Below, in pieces: positions 34,560 to 43,703 of a DNA stretch of 43,845 bases. Positions within the stretch are counted from its first letter, which is position 1. Every line of letters begins with the position of its first letter. The stretch is from assembly GCA_016191085.1 (NCBI GenBank), contig JACPPJ010000004.1, positions 1-43,845 on the forward strand. The letters are read 5' to 3'. The stretch comes from Acidobacteriota bacterium. GTDB taxonomy: Bacteria; Acidobacteriota; Terriglobia; 2-12-FULL-54-10. The notes under the pieces are model-generated. The model saw nothing but the letters and a program-made list of their open reading frames with translations. It was not told the DNA's origin and ran no database searches. Both the position numbers and the translations under genes were made by a program.

Positions 34560-34607
34560 TTCCCTTTCCGGGGAAGTTTGTGGTACACTTCCCCTAGCGA
34601 AAGGGAA
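34560..34607. repeat. Strong dyad upstream of the Ntn operon
   Basis: Outer arms TTCCCTTTC (34560-34568) and GAAAGGGAA (34599-34607) and inner arms GGGGAAGT (34570-34577) and ACTTCCCC (34587-34594) surround a 9-base centre. All 17 pairs are perfect. It lies 62 bases ahead of the operon start. It is too far upstream for a leader hairpin unless transcription begins at the transposase side, so an operator or an insertion-sequence end are both possible. Confidence 0.55.
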
Positions 34608-34661
34608 CGAGCGTTTTTCCAGCTTGGCCGCGTGGGTTCGCTTGTTGCCTAACCGAACGGT

Positions 34662-35633
34662 CTAATTCTGTTGTGCTGGCGACCTCAACATCAACCTCTT
34701 GCCGCCAGTCATCTTGAGGGCTATAACGGCCCGCTCCATATCGGGGAGCCGCCGTACGTTGTAACGCCAGTCAAACTCTCTCAAATACTGCCCCAAATAT
34801 TTCTTGCTCCAATGGTGGTACACACCATAGTTGCCGCGTTTCAGAATTGAGAAATAGCCTTCAATAGTGTTGGTGGTGATGCACTGGCCGTCTTCCATGC
34901 GGACGTACTCTTTTGCGCGATGGTTTACATGGGAGTGCTTCCGCTTGCTCCCCGCGCTTGCCAATACATTTGAACTGTCGGTCATCAGGTGCGCGTCCTT
35001 CGCAACCATTTCTTCCACAATTGGCCGGAGATTCGCGGCGGTGACGCGCTCCATGTATTGTGACCGCACACCCCCGCCACGTTGCAACACGGATACAACC
35101 GCTGCCTTTTGATCGAATGGTCCTGGAAAGTCGCGCGGCCTTTCACCGGGCTTGGTAGCACGCGAAACGGTATAGCGACGCTTTCCTCCGATGTAGGTTT
35201 CGTCCATCTCCACCACGCCATCAAGAGCCTCTTTGATTGGTTCTTGCGTTAGCGCCCAGCGAATGCGATGAGCCATGAACCATGCGGAGCGGTAACTTCC
35301 GATTTCGAGGTTTCGCATTAACTGGTGCGCGGAAATACCTTTCTTGGACGAGGCCATCAGATGAATCGCCAGCAGCCATTTGTGAAGCGGAATATGTGAA
35401 TCTTCAAAGATGGAGCCGATGGTAACAGTGAATTGCTTGCGGCATCCACGGCAGTTCCACACGCCCTTGCGGACGGCTTTATTGGAACCTGGACGTGGCT
35501 CTAGCTTGGTAGCTTCGTTGACCAATCCACAGTGCGGACACTCTGGACCGTCAGGCCAACGCTGCTTTTCGATGTGCTCTCTTGCGGCATCTTCATCGCG
35601 GAACTGTGGAGCAAGCAACCCTGGTTTCTTCAT
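34662..35633 (-). mobile_element. IS1595-family (ISXO2-like) insertion sequence, transposase
   Basis: 323-residue DDE transposase, apparently intact. An N-terminal zinc ribbon (CPHC...CRGC, then KQFTVTIGSIFEDSHIPLHK) marks the IS1595 group. Catalytic residues: Asp in MDETYIGGKRRYTV, Asp in HLMTDSSNVL and Glu in NTIEGYFSILKRGNYGVYHH. A promoter, TTGACA (complement of 35663-35668) with TTAAAG, lies just upstream. I could not find paired terminal inverted repeats in the flanks, so the ends of the element are not set. Confidence 0.88.
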
Positions 35634-35640
35634 GCTCCAA

Positions 35641-35668
35641 CTTTAACAGGATGCGATTAGTTTGTCAA
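35641..35668 (-). promoter_or_regulatory. Transposase promoter
   Basis: On the minus strand TTGACA is followed after 16 bases by TTAAAG, close to the transposase start at 35633. Together they make a reasonable sigma-70 site with little leader. Confidence 0.45.
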
Positions 35669-35765
35669 GTGCATAATTCCTAAAAAGATTCATTGCCACT
35701 GTTTCGTGCGCCTCACCAGGATATCATCGTAAACGATTGCCATCTCATGCCGATCTCATCCGCTT

Positions 35766-36362
35766 TCACGTCGCAATAACTTCCAAGCAGCAACCCACCG
35801 CCGCAACCATTTCATGCACAGTCATCTTAGAGCCTTTTCCATCCGTTCGCCCCCGCGCGGCCGGTACATGAATGAATCCGCACGGAATGCCCAGGCGCTC
35901 GGTTTCATGGCGGGCCACATAGAATACGTGATTACATACGTATGTTCCGGCGTGGTTGGAGATCTTCGCTTTGACGCCTTCGGCTTGCAACGCTTTCATC
36001 AGGGGCTTGAGGGGCAGCGTGGATTGATATGCTAGTGGTCCGTCGCGAACGATAGCGCTTCCGGCGCGGACATGGCCGGCGTTGTCCGGCGATGCTTCAT
36101 CATCCACGTTCAACGCGAATCGCTCCAGGCAGATCGCATCGCGCGTTGCTGCCACGCCCAAACAGATTACGGCGTCGGGTTTCACCAATCGAATCAGATT
36201 GCGGATTTTCTTCCCGGCGGTTCTGAATTCCGTGGGCAGGACTTCGGCAACAAGATCATAGCCGCGCCTCGCGGACTCGGATGCGATGCGTCTGACAATC
36301 AGTTCGGACGGGTTCGTTTTGGCGGCACCGAAAGGCTCGAAGCCGGTCAACAGAATCCTCAT
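35766..36362 (-). CDS. pcp: Pyrrolidone-carboxylate peptidase (pyroglutamyl peptidase I)
   Basis: 198 residues. Removes N-terminal pyroglutamate; cytosolic cysteine peptidase of family C15. The N-terminus ILLTGFEPFGAAKTNPSE is diagnostic. Catalytic residues: Glu in LERFALNVDD, Cys in SNHAGTYVCNHVFY and His in CGFIHVPA. Start at ATG 36362 gives MRILLTGFEPF; a longer frame to 36425 is less likely. It lies just beyond the tandem propeller genes, and the 110 bases between them suggest it might be co-transcribed with these. Confidence 0.93.
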   Translation of the reverse strand: MRILLTGFEPFGAAKTNPSELIVRRIASESARRGYDLVAEVLPTEFRTAGKKIRNLIRLVKPDAVICLGVAATRDAICLERFALNVDDEASPDNAGHVRAGSAIVRDGPLAYQSTLPLKPLMKALQAEGVKAKISNHAGTYVCNHVFYVARHETERLGIPCGFIHVPAARGRTDGKGSKMTVHEMVAAVGCCLEVIAT

Positions 36363-36471
36363 ATCAATTAACGCTGCCGAAAAGCGGCCGCAGCGGCTCA
36401 CGCATTGTGAATCGCTGCGCCCCATTCATGCAAACCGCTCCGTCAGAGGCCAGCTACACGGGGCTATCTCA

Positions 36472-38727
36472 TCATGGCTCTGCAGTAAACATCTCCGGCA
36501 GATAGAACGTCAGGACCGCATTAAGCCGCATGTCGGAGACGATGATTTCTTTGTGCTTGGGGTTGATGACTACACCGCGAGGCTTTTTCATTATGTTGGA
36601 TGGCTTGCCATCGATTCGCCAGCGCGGCGGCACATCGCCTTTGTCGTTAATGCTCCAGATACCGACGAATGTGCCTTGCGGCTCCGGATCGACGCCCGAG
36701 GTGATCTGGCTGACCACAACGTATCCACCCTGCGGATACATGGAAAGCTGGCGCGTGCCGATCAGTCCGGTCTTCGGTCCCGTGATGATCGCCTTGGGCT
36801 TGGCATCGCCCTGATCGGTGCGATTGAAGATCAGCAGGGCGGCTTGCTGCTTTCCATCGACTTCTATCCCGGCCGCATTCACCATCACATTGTGGATGGG
36901 ATCAACTGCGATGCCCCCCTGTCCTAGGCCTCCGCTGTAGCGCAATGTCCGCAGCGGCGCCACGTCGCCTTGCGCGCCAAGCTTAAACACGTGAACTGAA
37001 CCCGTGTCGGGGACAAAAATCTCGTTGTGAATCGTGTCTATTTCCAATACATCGGGAGTCTTCAATTGGGTGCGCGGCCCTTGAATAATCCGCACCGGCG
37101 CTTCCTCGCCACCCGCTGCTCCGCGGAAAGCAAGAACGGCCTGCGCGAAAGGATTAGTTACGTAGATCTCGTCGTGCACCGCATCGTACCGGATATCGTG
37201 CATAGTGCGTCCAAGCTTTGTCTTCTGCCCGGCAATGATCCTGCTCGGTGCCTCTCCTCCGTTCGCCAGCCTGGCGAACACCGCGATCTGCGGGTGGGCC
37301 ACTCAGTTGGGCACCAAAATCTGATCGCGTTTAGTGTCGTAGCCGACCGCGCCGGGGTTCCCGATATCCAGCGCCACCTTTCCTGCCGGAGCCGCGCGGA
37401 TCGTACGCAGGGGCGCTACGTCGCCATTCGCGGTCCGCGGATAAACCGTAGCCGAATGATTGCCCATATTGGCGACTACCAACTCGTTGTTCTTCTTATC
37501 CAGGAACACTCCCGTGGGGTTCTTGATCCCGGTCTTCGATCCCTTGATTACGCGTGTCGGCGCAACGTTCCCCTTATCGCCGCCCTTAAACACAAGTATT
37601 GAATCGCCTGTATCATTGGCGACGTACAGGTCGCTGTGTTCTTCGTCGAAGTAGATTTGCGCCGGCCAGTTGAGCTGCGTCTCGGGCCCTTCGATAACGC
37701 GCAGCGGCGCAACGTCGCCGACTCCGTTCATCGGGTACACAGTAATTGTGGGCGGGTGGTAGGCGCCGGAGCCCGGCACCATAACCTCGCGCCGTTCGCG
37801 TTCGTCAGGAATCTGCCAGCCGCCGCTGACCGACGGACGGCGAGTAAAATTCTTTCCGTCTTTGCTGGAGGCCACCGACCCGTGATTGGTAACGTACATT
37901 ACTTTATTCTTGGTATCGAGCGCGATGCCGTGCGGATCTGCCAACAGCGTCCGATTACCCTCGATGATGCGAATCGGTGCATCGTCGCCCTTCGCCATCT
38001 TGTGATACACCACAATTGCCGGCGGGTGCTCGACTGTCAAGAAAAGCTCCTGCGCTTCCTCATTCACCGCGATGCCAAAGGTTCGGTGTGGGGTGTGTAA
38101 GGCGCGAGTTGGAGGAACATTCCCCTTCGCCTCCCGCGAAAACACCGTCATGGTATCGATGGTGTCGTTATTGACAGAATAGATGTCACCGTTCTTGGGG
38201 TCCACATACAGCCCGCAATTGAATTCGACGTGCGTAGCGGGGCCACCAATGACGCGCTTCGGCTCGGTCATGGTCGCCGTGGGCGGGGTATTCGCCAGCC
38301 GATCGTAGGTCATGATCTGGAAAAGATTCTCATCTTGCAGGATGATTTCATTGTGAACCGAATCCACGACAACGGCGCTATAGGTGGGGTAAGGATCCCG
38401 AATCATGCGCACCGGAGGGCGGTCAATCGAGGTGCTGCCCTTGATGTCAGCCGCTGTACTCCTGGCCGCCGCTCGCTCCTCCTGAACGGCCGCGATCAGC
38501 CGCTGCTGGCTGCTGGCGGGCTGCCATTGGCAGCTCTCCCCCTCCATTTCAGGGAGCGGCTCGATTGAAACAAGTTGCGCTTCTCCGGTGGGCCGCAGCG
38601 ACCGCAAAGCCGCCTGGCTCCGGTCCGCCGGTTGTAACGCACCACCGCTAAGTAAAATGACAATAGCCGCAGTGACCGCCAGAGCTACGGTAACTCCTGC
38701 GCGATGTTCACGGATCTTGCGTGTCAT
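36472..38727 (-). CDS. Exported beta-propeller protein A, in-frame UGA (candidate selenoprotein)
   Basis: Read across the UGA at 37305-37303, this is one 751-codon protein. Residues 1-30 are a signal anchor. The rest is a series of repeats with the core GDVAPLRxIxGPxTxLxxPxGIxxDxxxxEiyVxN, a YncE/NHL-like beta-propeller fold. UGA is codon 475, directly after ILVPN and before VAHPQI; it splits one blade, and the second part alone has no signal peptide, so two separate proteins make little sense. The protein otherwise holds exactly two Cys (66 and 171), both conserved in paralogue B. An alternative is coupled termination and reinitiation at the GTG that follows the stop. No export or redox partner is adjacent; role unknown. 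Confidence 0.75.
37261..37305 (-). promoter_or_regulatory. Recoding site in gene A: UGA plus SECIS-like hairpin
   Basis: The UGA (37305-37303) is followed, 23 bases later, by a perfect 8-bp hairpin GTTCGCCA-GGC-TGGCGAAC (37279-37261). The apical loop begins with GG at +32 from the UGA, inside the 16-37 base window known for bacterial SECIS elements, which need a guanosine in a small apical loop. The hairpin is shorter than the E. coli fdhF element. Confidence 0.5.
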
Positions 38728-38820
38728 GTGTGATATCTCCCTCGCTTATACAGGCTCAGAGCAGCCTCATTAAACCCCGGTATTGCACCGCTGATGAAAG
38801 CTGATGGTGTGAGAAACCGA

Positions 38821-38867
38821 GCCGCCAGAAAACAATGGCGGCGATCCGGGGAGGACCCGAATCGCCG
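38821..38867. repeat. Overlapping hairpins between the two propeller genes
   Basis: GCCGCCA (38821-38827) pairs with TGGCGGC (38836-38842), and CGGCGAT (38839-38845) with ATCGCCG (38861-38867) around an inner CGGG/CCCG. The two stems share bases and are mutually exclusive. On the minus strand they lie just after gene B, so they may act as a terminator or attenuator before gene A, but no U-run is evident. Confidence 0.4.
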
Positions 38868-38914
38868 CTCTTACAAGCTTCGCCGTAAAGTCAGACTTAT
38901 ACCGCAGTATTCCC

Positions 38915-41113
38915 CTAGAAAATTTCAGGGAAGTAGTACGTCAACACGGCGTTCAGCCGCATGTCGGCGATGATCAGCTCTTTATGCTTCGGGTTGAGCA
39001 CCACACCGCGAGGTTTCTTCATCTCGCTTTTGGCGTTGGCGTTGATCCTCCACCGCGGCGGAACATCGCCGTTATCATCCATGTTCCAAATCCCGACGTA
39101 AGCGTTCTTCGGCTCCATGTCCTGGATAGGGCCGGGCTGGGTGGCCACTATCAGTTTGCGGGCGGGATTCAGCGCTATTTGATTGATGCGGGTGATCCCG
39201 GATTTTGGTCCCTTGATGACGGCGCGAGGCTTTACGTTTCCGTTATCGGTGCGATTGAAGATCAGGATCGCTCCGTTCGGCACCTCGCCTTCCTTTGATT
39301 CGCCGAAATTAGTGCCGCTGTTCAAACCTACCACCAAAAGATTGTTGACCGGATCGACGACTGCCGAAGTCGCCTGGCGCAGCATGGTATCCGGACCTTT
39401 AATCATGCGCAGCGGAGCAACGTCGCCGTTCGCCTCACGCGAGTAGACTCCGATTGAATCGCCCATCGGCACGATGATCTCATTGTGTACCGGATCTACA
39501 TCGAGGCGGTCGGATCCGCTCAACTGCGTTTTTGGCCCCTGGATAATGCGCTTCGGAGCAGCGTCGCCGTTGACGTCGCCGGCAAAGGTCAGCACAGCCT
39601 GCGCAAACGGGTTGGTTACTACGAATTCATCGTGAGCGGCATCGTACCGGATGTCATGCATGGTACGGCTGAGCTTTGTGGATTGTCCTGCTAGGAGCCT
39701 GACGGGCATGTCGCCGCCCTTCGCCAACCTGGCGAACATCGCAATCTGCGGATGGGCCACTCAGTTCGGAACCAGAATTTGCTCGCGCTTAGTATCGTAA
39801 CCGACTGCGCCCGGATTGCCGATCATGAGCGAAAGCTCGTTAGCCGGTCCGCCCCGGATGACGCGCTTCGGAGCCACGTTGCCGTTCGCGTTCAGCGCGA
39901 ACAAGGCGGCTGTGTGATTACCCATGCTGGCCACCCAGAGTTCCTGATTCTTCAGGTCCAGCGCGAGGCCTGTGGGATTCTTTATCTTGGTCTTGGATCC
40001 TTTGATAATCCGTGTCGGCGCAACGTCGCCGTTATCTGTGGTCTTGAAGACGACGATAGAATGATCCATATCGTTGGCGACATAAAGCTCTTCGCGTTCC
40101 TCATCGACGGCGATCTGCATGGGCCAATTCAGCGTGGTCTTGGGGCCGGAGATGACGCGCACCGGCGCGGTGTTCCCCTGGGCATCACGCGGATACACCG
40201 TGATGGACGGAGGATTCAACTTACCAGAACCGCGCACAAACCCGCGCCGGCTCGTGGATTCTTTCCCACGATAAGAAACGCTGCCGTGATTGGTGACGAA
40301 AATGAGGTTATTTCTCGAATCCAACGCGATCCCGTGGGGATCCTCCAGACGCGTGTCATCGCCCATCAGCTCGCGGAGCGGCTTGTCATGTCCGGAAGCG
40401 AACTTCGGATAGACGATAACCTCATTGTTGTGCTGAATGGTGAGGAAGAGTTCTTTGCGCGCGTCGTCAACAGCAATGCCGAACGTGCCGTGGGGGACGG
40501 CCAGCCACCGGTCGGGCGGCACGTTTCCGCGCGCGTCCTTCGAGAACACTGCAAGCCAGTCTTGCGTATCGTTGTTGACGATGTACGTATCCAGCGTCAC
40601 CGGATCAATGTAAACGCCGCACATCATCTCCGCTTTAGTGAGATGCCCGCCGATGATGCGCTTGGGCTCGGTCATCCTGGCGTTCGGAGGAGTATTGTCC
40701 AGGCGGCTGTACTCCAGGATTTGGAAGAGGTTCTCGTCCGTAACCACCAGCATGTTGCTATTCGGCTCAACGGCAATGGCGCTGAACGATGGATTCGGAT
40801 CACGTATGCTGCGTACAGGAGGACGATCAAGGTCGGTGGAGGGCGTATCCGCTGCCGCCATGGCGCTGAAGAGCGATCCAGTTATCGGCGAGGTTGCCGA
40901 TGCCGGCTGCCATTCGCACATCTCGCTCTCCACCTGCGGCAGTGGCGCCACAGAAAGCAGTTGCGGGGCGCCGGTGGGCCGCAGTCCGCGAGTTTTCTCC
41001 GCTGTTGTGCGGACTGGTTCGCCACCGCTGAGAAGTACCCAACCCGCTAGTACTGCGATGACGGCTAGCAGAATGACTGCATTTCTCGAGAGTTTCAGGG
41101 TAATTCGATTCAT
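38915..41113 (-). CDS. Exported beta-propeller protein B, in-frame UGA (candidate selenoprotein)
   Basis: Tandem paralogue of gene A, upstream of it on the same strand; GGAGG 5 bases before ATG 41113. 732 codons read across UGA (codon 451, 39763-39761), again between ILVPN and VAHPQI. It has a signal anchor (NAVILLAVIAVLAGWVLLSG) and the same repeats (DNGDVAPTRIIKGSKTKI and so on). Its only cysteines, 66 and 165, match those of gene A. Synonymous sites around the UGA differ between the copies (CAG/CAA, GTG/GTT, CCC/CCG before it; CAC/CAT, ATC/ATT after it) while the UGA itself is unchanged. Two independent nonsense mutations at one codon are improbable; preservation after duplication is the simplest reading. 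Confidence 0.75.
39720..39763 (-). promoter_or_regulatory. Recoding site in gene B: UGA plus SECIS-like hairpin
   Basis: The same arrangement as in gene A. UGA is at 39763-39761, and a 7-bp hairpin TTCGCCA-GGT-TGGCGAA lies at 39736-39720, with the loop GGU starting at +32. Only one loop base (C to T) differs from gene A across this 17-base stretch, and the stem is unchanged. Confidence 0.5.
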
Positions 41114-41433
41114 AAGTCCTCCGTCACGTCAACTCGTTAAATCGGGTCGGCACTGGTTCACCGCACAATCCCATTGGGGAACACGACAGCACCACGACCC
41201 GACGAATCAGCCATTTCATACTGACTGTTTGATCTTACGAATAATACCACAGCCGCGTCAGGCCAGATAAGTGCAATTTCTTCCGCGTGTGCATACCAGT
41301 ACACTCCGGGAGAATTCCATTACAGTATTAGGTGCGCTAGGGCATGTTTCATATCTCTGCAGGCAGATGTACGGCTTGGCCATCGAGTTGCCCATGAACG
41401 AGTTGCCCATGAAAAGGGCGGTTCTAAGGGGGC
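41114..41433. other. Intergenic region with a 15-bp tandem duplication
   Basis: 320 bases between divergent genes, A/T-rich in the middle. CGAGTTGCCCATGAA occurs twice in tandem at 41384-41398 and 41399-41413. A frame on the plus strand crosses it (MNELPMNELP) but has no support. A promoter for each neighbouring gene is expected here; none is clear-cut. Confidence 0.5.
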
Positions 41434-42330
41434 GTGTCGGCCGTGGATGTGATTCTCAGCAGCACGTGCAGCGGAGCGGTTGGCCGGAACAGCCAGATGA
41501 AGGACTGGGTCAAGAAGGTAGCGCCTGCGGTTATGCAACGCACATTACCTCTATGGCTGCGTATGCGTCTGGTGGTGTGGACTGGACGCCGGGGTTTTCG
41601 ATGGCATTTTCCACTTCCCACCGACCTGCTGCGCGAACTCGCCGACTCTGAACCAAACGCTTTTCACCGCTTTCTGTGGTCGAATCATCTCGCCTATGCG
41701 GCGGGATACGAGCTGTCGAGATTCGGATCAGAGAAGCTGGAGCCCTCGCGCAGAATGCTGCTCGACGATATGCAGCAGTACCTGAGAACTCAGGGCGTCG
41801 CGCCCGAATGCGAGGTGAACTCCGTTTTTGACGCGGGTTGCTCGCTCGGGCACGTGTTGCGGTTCGCTGAAACAGAGGTCTTCTGTTCGGCAACACGCCT
41901 GCGCGGTGTAGACGTTGACCGCTATGCCGTCGAGGCCGGTTCCGCTTACTTGAAGGAGGCTGGTTCGCGCATTGAGCTTATTACGGGAGACGTTGGGCAG
42001 ATAGAACGCTATATGGCTGGGGAAAAATTAGACGTGGTGCTATGTTGCGGCGTGCTGATGTATTTCGACCAGGCGATGGCGGCACGTGTGGTGAAAGCAT
42101 TGTTGACGCGCACCAAAGTAATCGCAGGTTTCATCTGCCTGGCGCACCCGGAAAAGGACAATGGGACGCTCGCAAGCTCCGCGATTCGACCGTTAGACTG
42201 TGGCTTTATACATAACATCGACGCCATGGTGCAATGTGCCGGTGGACGCGTGGTGTCACGGCGGTGGATACCCCGCCCGCTGGTCGCAGAAACCAGCCCG
42301 CCTTATATGATCCTTGCTAAACCTCAATGA
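41434..42330 (+). CDS. Class I SAM-dependent methyltransferase
   Basis: Up to 298 residues. The nucleotide-binding motif I is VFDAGCSLGHVLRF, with GVDVDRYAV as motif II, then ITGDVGQIERY and LDVVLCCGVLMYFD (post-II/III), the pattern of small-molecule or lipid methyltransferases. The N-terminal 100 residues (FPLPTDLLRELADSEPNAFH) may bind substrate. The start is not firm: GTG 41434 has AAGGGGG too close, GTG 41443 is better spaced to it, and ATG 41497 (MKDWVKKVAP) is also in frame. No neighbour points to a substrate. Confidence 0.78.
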   Translation: MSAVDVILSSTCSGAVGRNSQMKDWVKKVAPAVMQRTLPLWLRMRLVVWTGRRGFRWHFPLPTDLLRELADSEPNAFHRFLWSNHLAYAAGYELSRFGSEKLEPSRRMLLDDMQQYLRTQGVAPECEVNSVFDAGCSLGHVLRFAETEVFCSATRLRGVDVDRYAVEAGSAYLKEAGSRIELITGDVGQIERYMAGEKLDVVLCCGVLMYFDQAMAARVVKALLTRTKVIAGFICLAHPEKDNGTLASSAIRPLDCGFIHNIDAMVQCAGGRVVSRRWIPRPLVAETSPPYMILAKPQ

Positions 42331-42386
42331 CACCGCATCGCGCCATCAGGAGTTTCGTATTCAATTCTGTGGCATCGGCAGGGAAG

Positions 42387-42928
42387 TTAACCAGACCGCG
42401 AGGGATGCTCCGGAGCGTGAATCGGGACAGTGACGCGCACGGCTGTGCCGCGGCTGGTGGAGGACACTTGAAGACGACCGCCTAGCTGCCCCAAGCGCTC
42501 TTGCATTCCGGCGATACCGATTCCCGAATCAACTTCCGCATTCCGCGATGACTTTCGCCTGACGCCACGGCCGGAGTTCTTCACCTCCAGACAAACTTGC
42601 CCGGCCTCTCGCCAAATGCGCAGACTGGCTGACTTGCTGCCGGAATGCCGTTGGATGTTCGTCAGGCTCTCCTGCGCAACTCGGAAGAGAGCCAGCTCAG
42701 TATCTTGATCCAATCGCTGAATTGTTGCCGGAATATCCAAACGCACCCGAATCCCCGTGCCGTGAGCGAACTGCTGCACGTGCCCCTGAATTGCTCCGCA
42801 CAGTCCGGTCAACTCCAAGTGGGGCGGATGTAAAAGGTGCGACAGATCGCGTATCTCGCGGCTGGCCTGGTCGGCGAGCGCTTGCGTTTTTGCGATGAGT
42901 TGGTCCGTCTTGCCCCTGACCTTTTTAT
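42387..42928 (-). pseudogene. Remnant of a NarX/DegS-type sensor histidine kinase
   Basis: The C-terminal ATPase domain is readable: ALFRVAQESLTNIQRHSGSK (N box), the D-box region GVRRKSSRNAEVDSGIGI, GMQERLGQLGGRLQVSS and GTAVRVTVP. Before it, ADQASREIRDLSHLLHPPHL is the end of the HisKA_3 dimerisation domain. The phosphoacceptor histidine and all sensor domains are gone: the frame is closed by a stop just beyond 42930, where sequence of a different gene begins. It cannot signal alone. Confidence 0.7.
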
Positions 42929-42934
42929 CAAGCG

Positions 42935-43252
42935 ATCAAACTCGCCGGACACCTGGATCTCGCTGCGCTCCATGCGCACGTGATCCATGAAGAGCTTCTT
43001 GCGCGCTGTAAGTTGATTCAGATCGAAGCCGAGTGAGGCCAGGTTCTTGGCAAGCTCGTCAGAACTCTCTTCGAAGGTAATGAACACGCCCGGCTCGTTG
43101 AACTGTGTGGCGCCGCGAACCAGGAACTCACCTGCGAGCAGGGTCTTTTCGCAGCCCGGGCCGCCGCACACGATGCTGGGACGCCCGCGCGGTAAGCCGC
43201 CGAGCGTAATTTCATCGAGGCCCTGAATTCCCGTAGGACATTTCTCAATCCC
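42935..43252 (-). pseudogene. Remnant of a KaiC-family ATPase
   Basis: The first 105 or so residues of a KaiC/RadA-type protein: GIEKCPTGIQGLDEITLGG, then a P-loop CGGPGCEKTLLAGEFLV and GVFITFEESSDELAKN and ASLGFDLNQL. The P-loop has Glu where GxxGxGK needs Gly (GCEKT for GCGKT). It lacks an in-frame start (stop codon at its N-terminal edge) and joins the histidine kinase remnant at GEFD. Both remnants point the same way and look like the result of one deletion joining two genes of a KaiC-kinase locus. Confidence 0.72.
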
Positions 43253-43703
43253 GGGGGGATCTCATGGCTTGTGGAATTCCTCATGGGAATCACTGTCCAG
43301 ATGGTGTTTTTCGTTAACTGGCGAGGGAGCGTTCGGACCAGAACCGGAACGGGAAGCGCGACGGGGTGTGATACGACGCTGACCTCTGCGTGCGCTGGAA
43401 CGACACGCAGGCCTAACAACCTAGCCTATGTACGAGCGCCTGTTTGTGAGGTACCCGACATCAGCAACCCACCAACAAATTTTGTCAGAGGCGGCAGTTT
43501 TTTTTCAACCCGGAATCGCAGACGATATTTGCACTGGTAGCCAGGACGAACGTTTTTTCGTCGTGGGATTTTGCGCTGACCCGAGTACGAGCACACTGAT
43601 GCGGGGGCCGGCGCCGGGGCGGAACTCTCAACCCGCCCCATGCGCTAAGTCTCATGCGTCATAAGTATCTTGCATAAAGGCGGGGAATGGGTTATGGTGG
43701 TTC
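43253..43703. other. Gap before the terminal transposase
   Basis: About 450 bases. Short frames on both strands overlap each other and have no recognisable content. The start of the neighbouring transposase, and its terminal inverted repeat if any, should lie near 43640-43700 (ATAAGTATCTTGCATAAAGG), but only one end is visible, so the repeat cannot be paired. Confidence 0.4.

Noticed and set aside
36472..38727. Two separate genes meeting at TGA-GTG
   Set aside because: The second part would lack a signal peptide and begin in the middle of a propeller blade, and the same arrangement is kept in the paralogue. Kept only as an alternative.
39752..41050. A long plus-strand frame opposite propeller gene B
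   Set aside because: It mirrors the repeats of the minus-strand gene, and has no ribosome-binding site or recognisable product.
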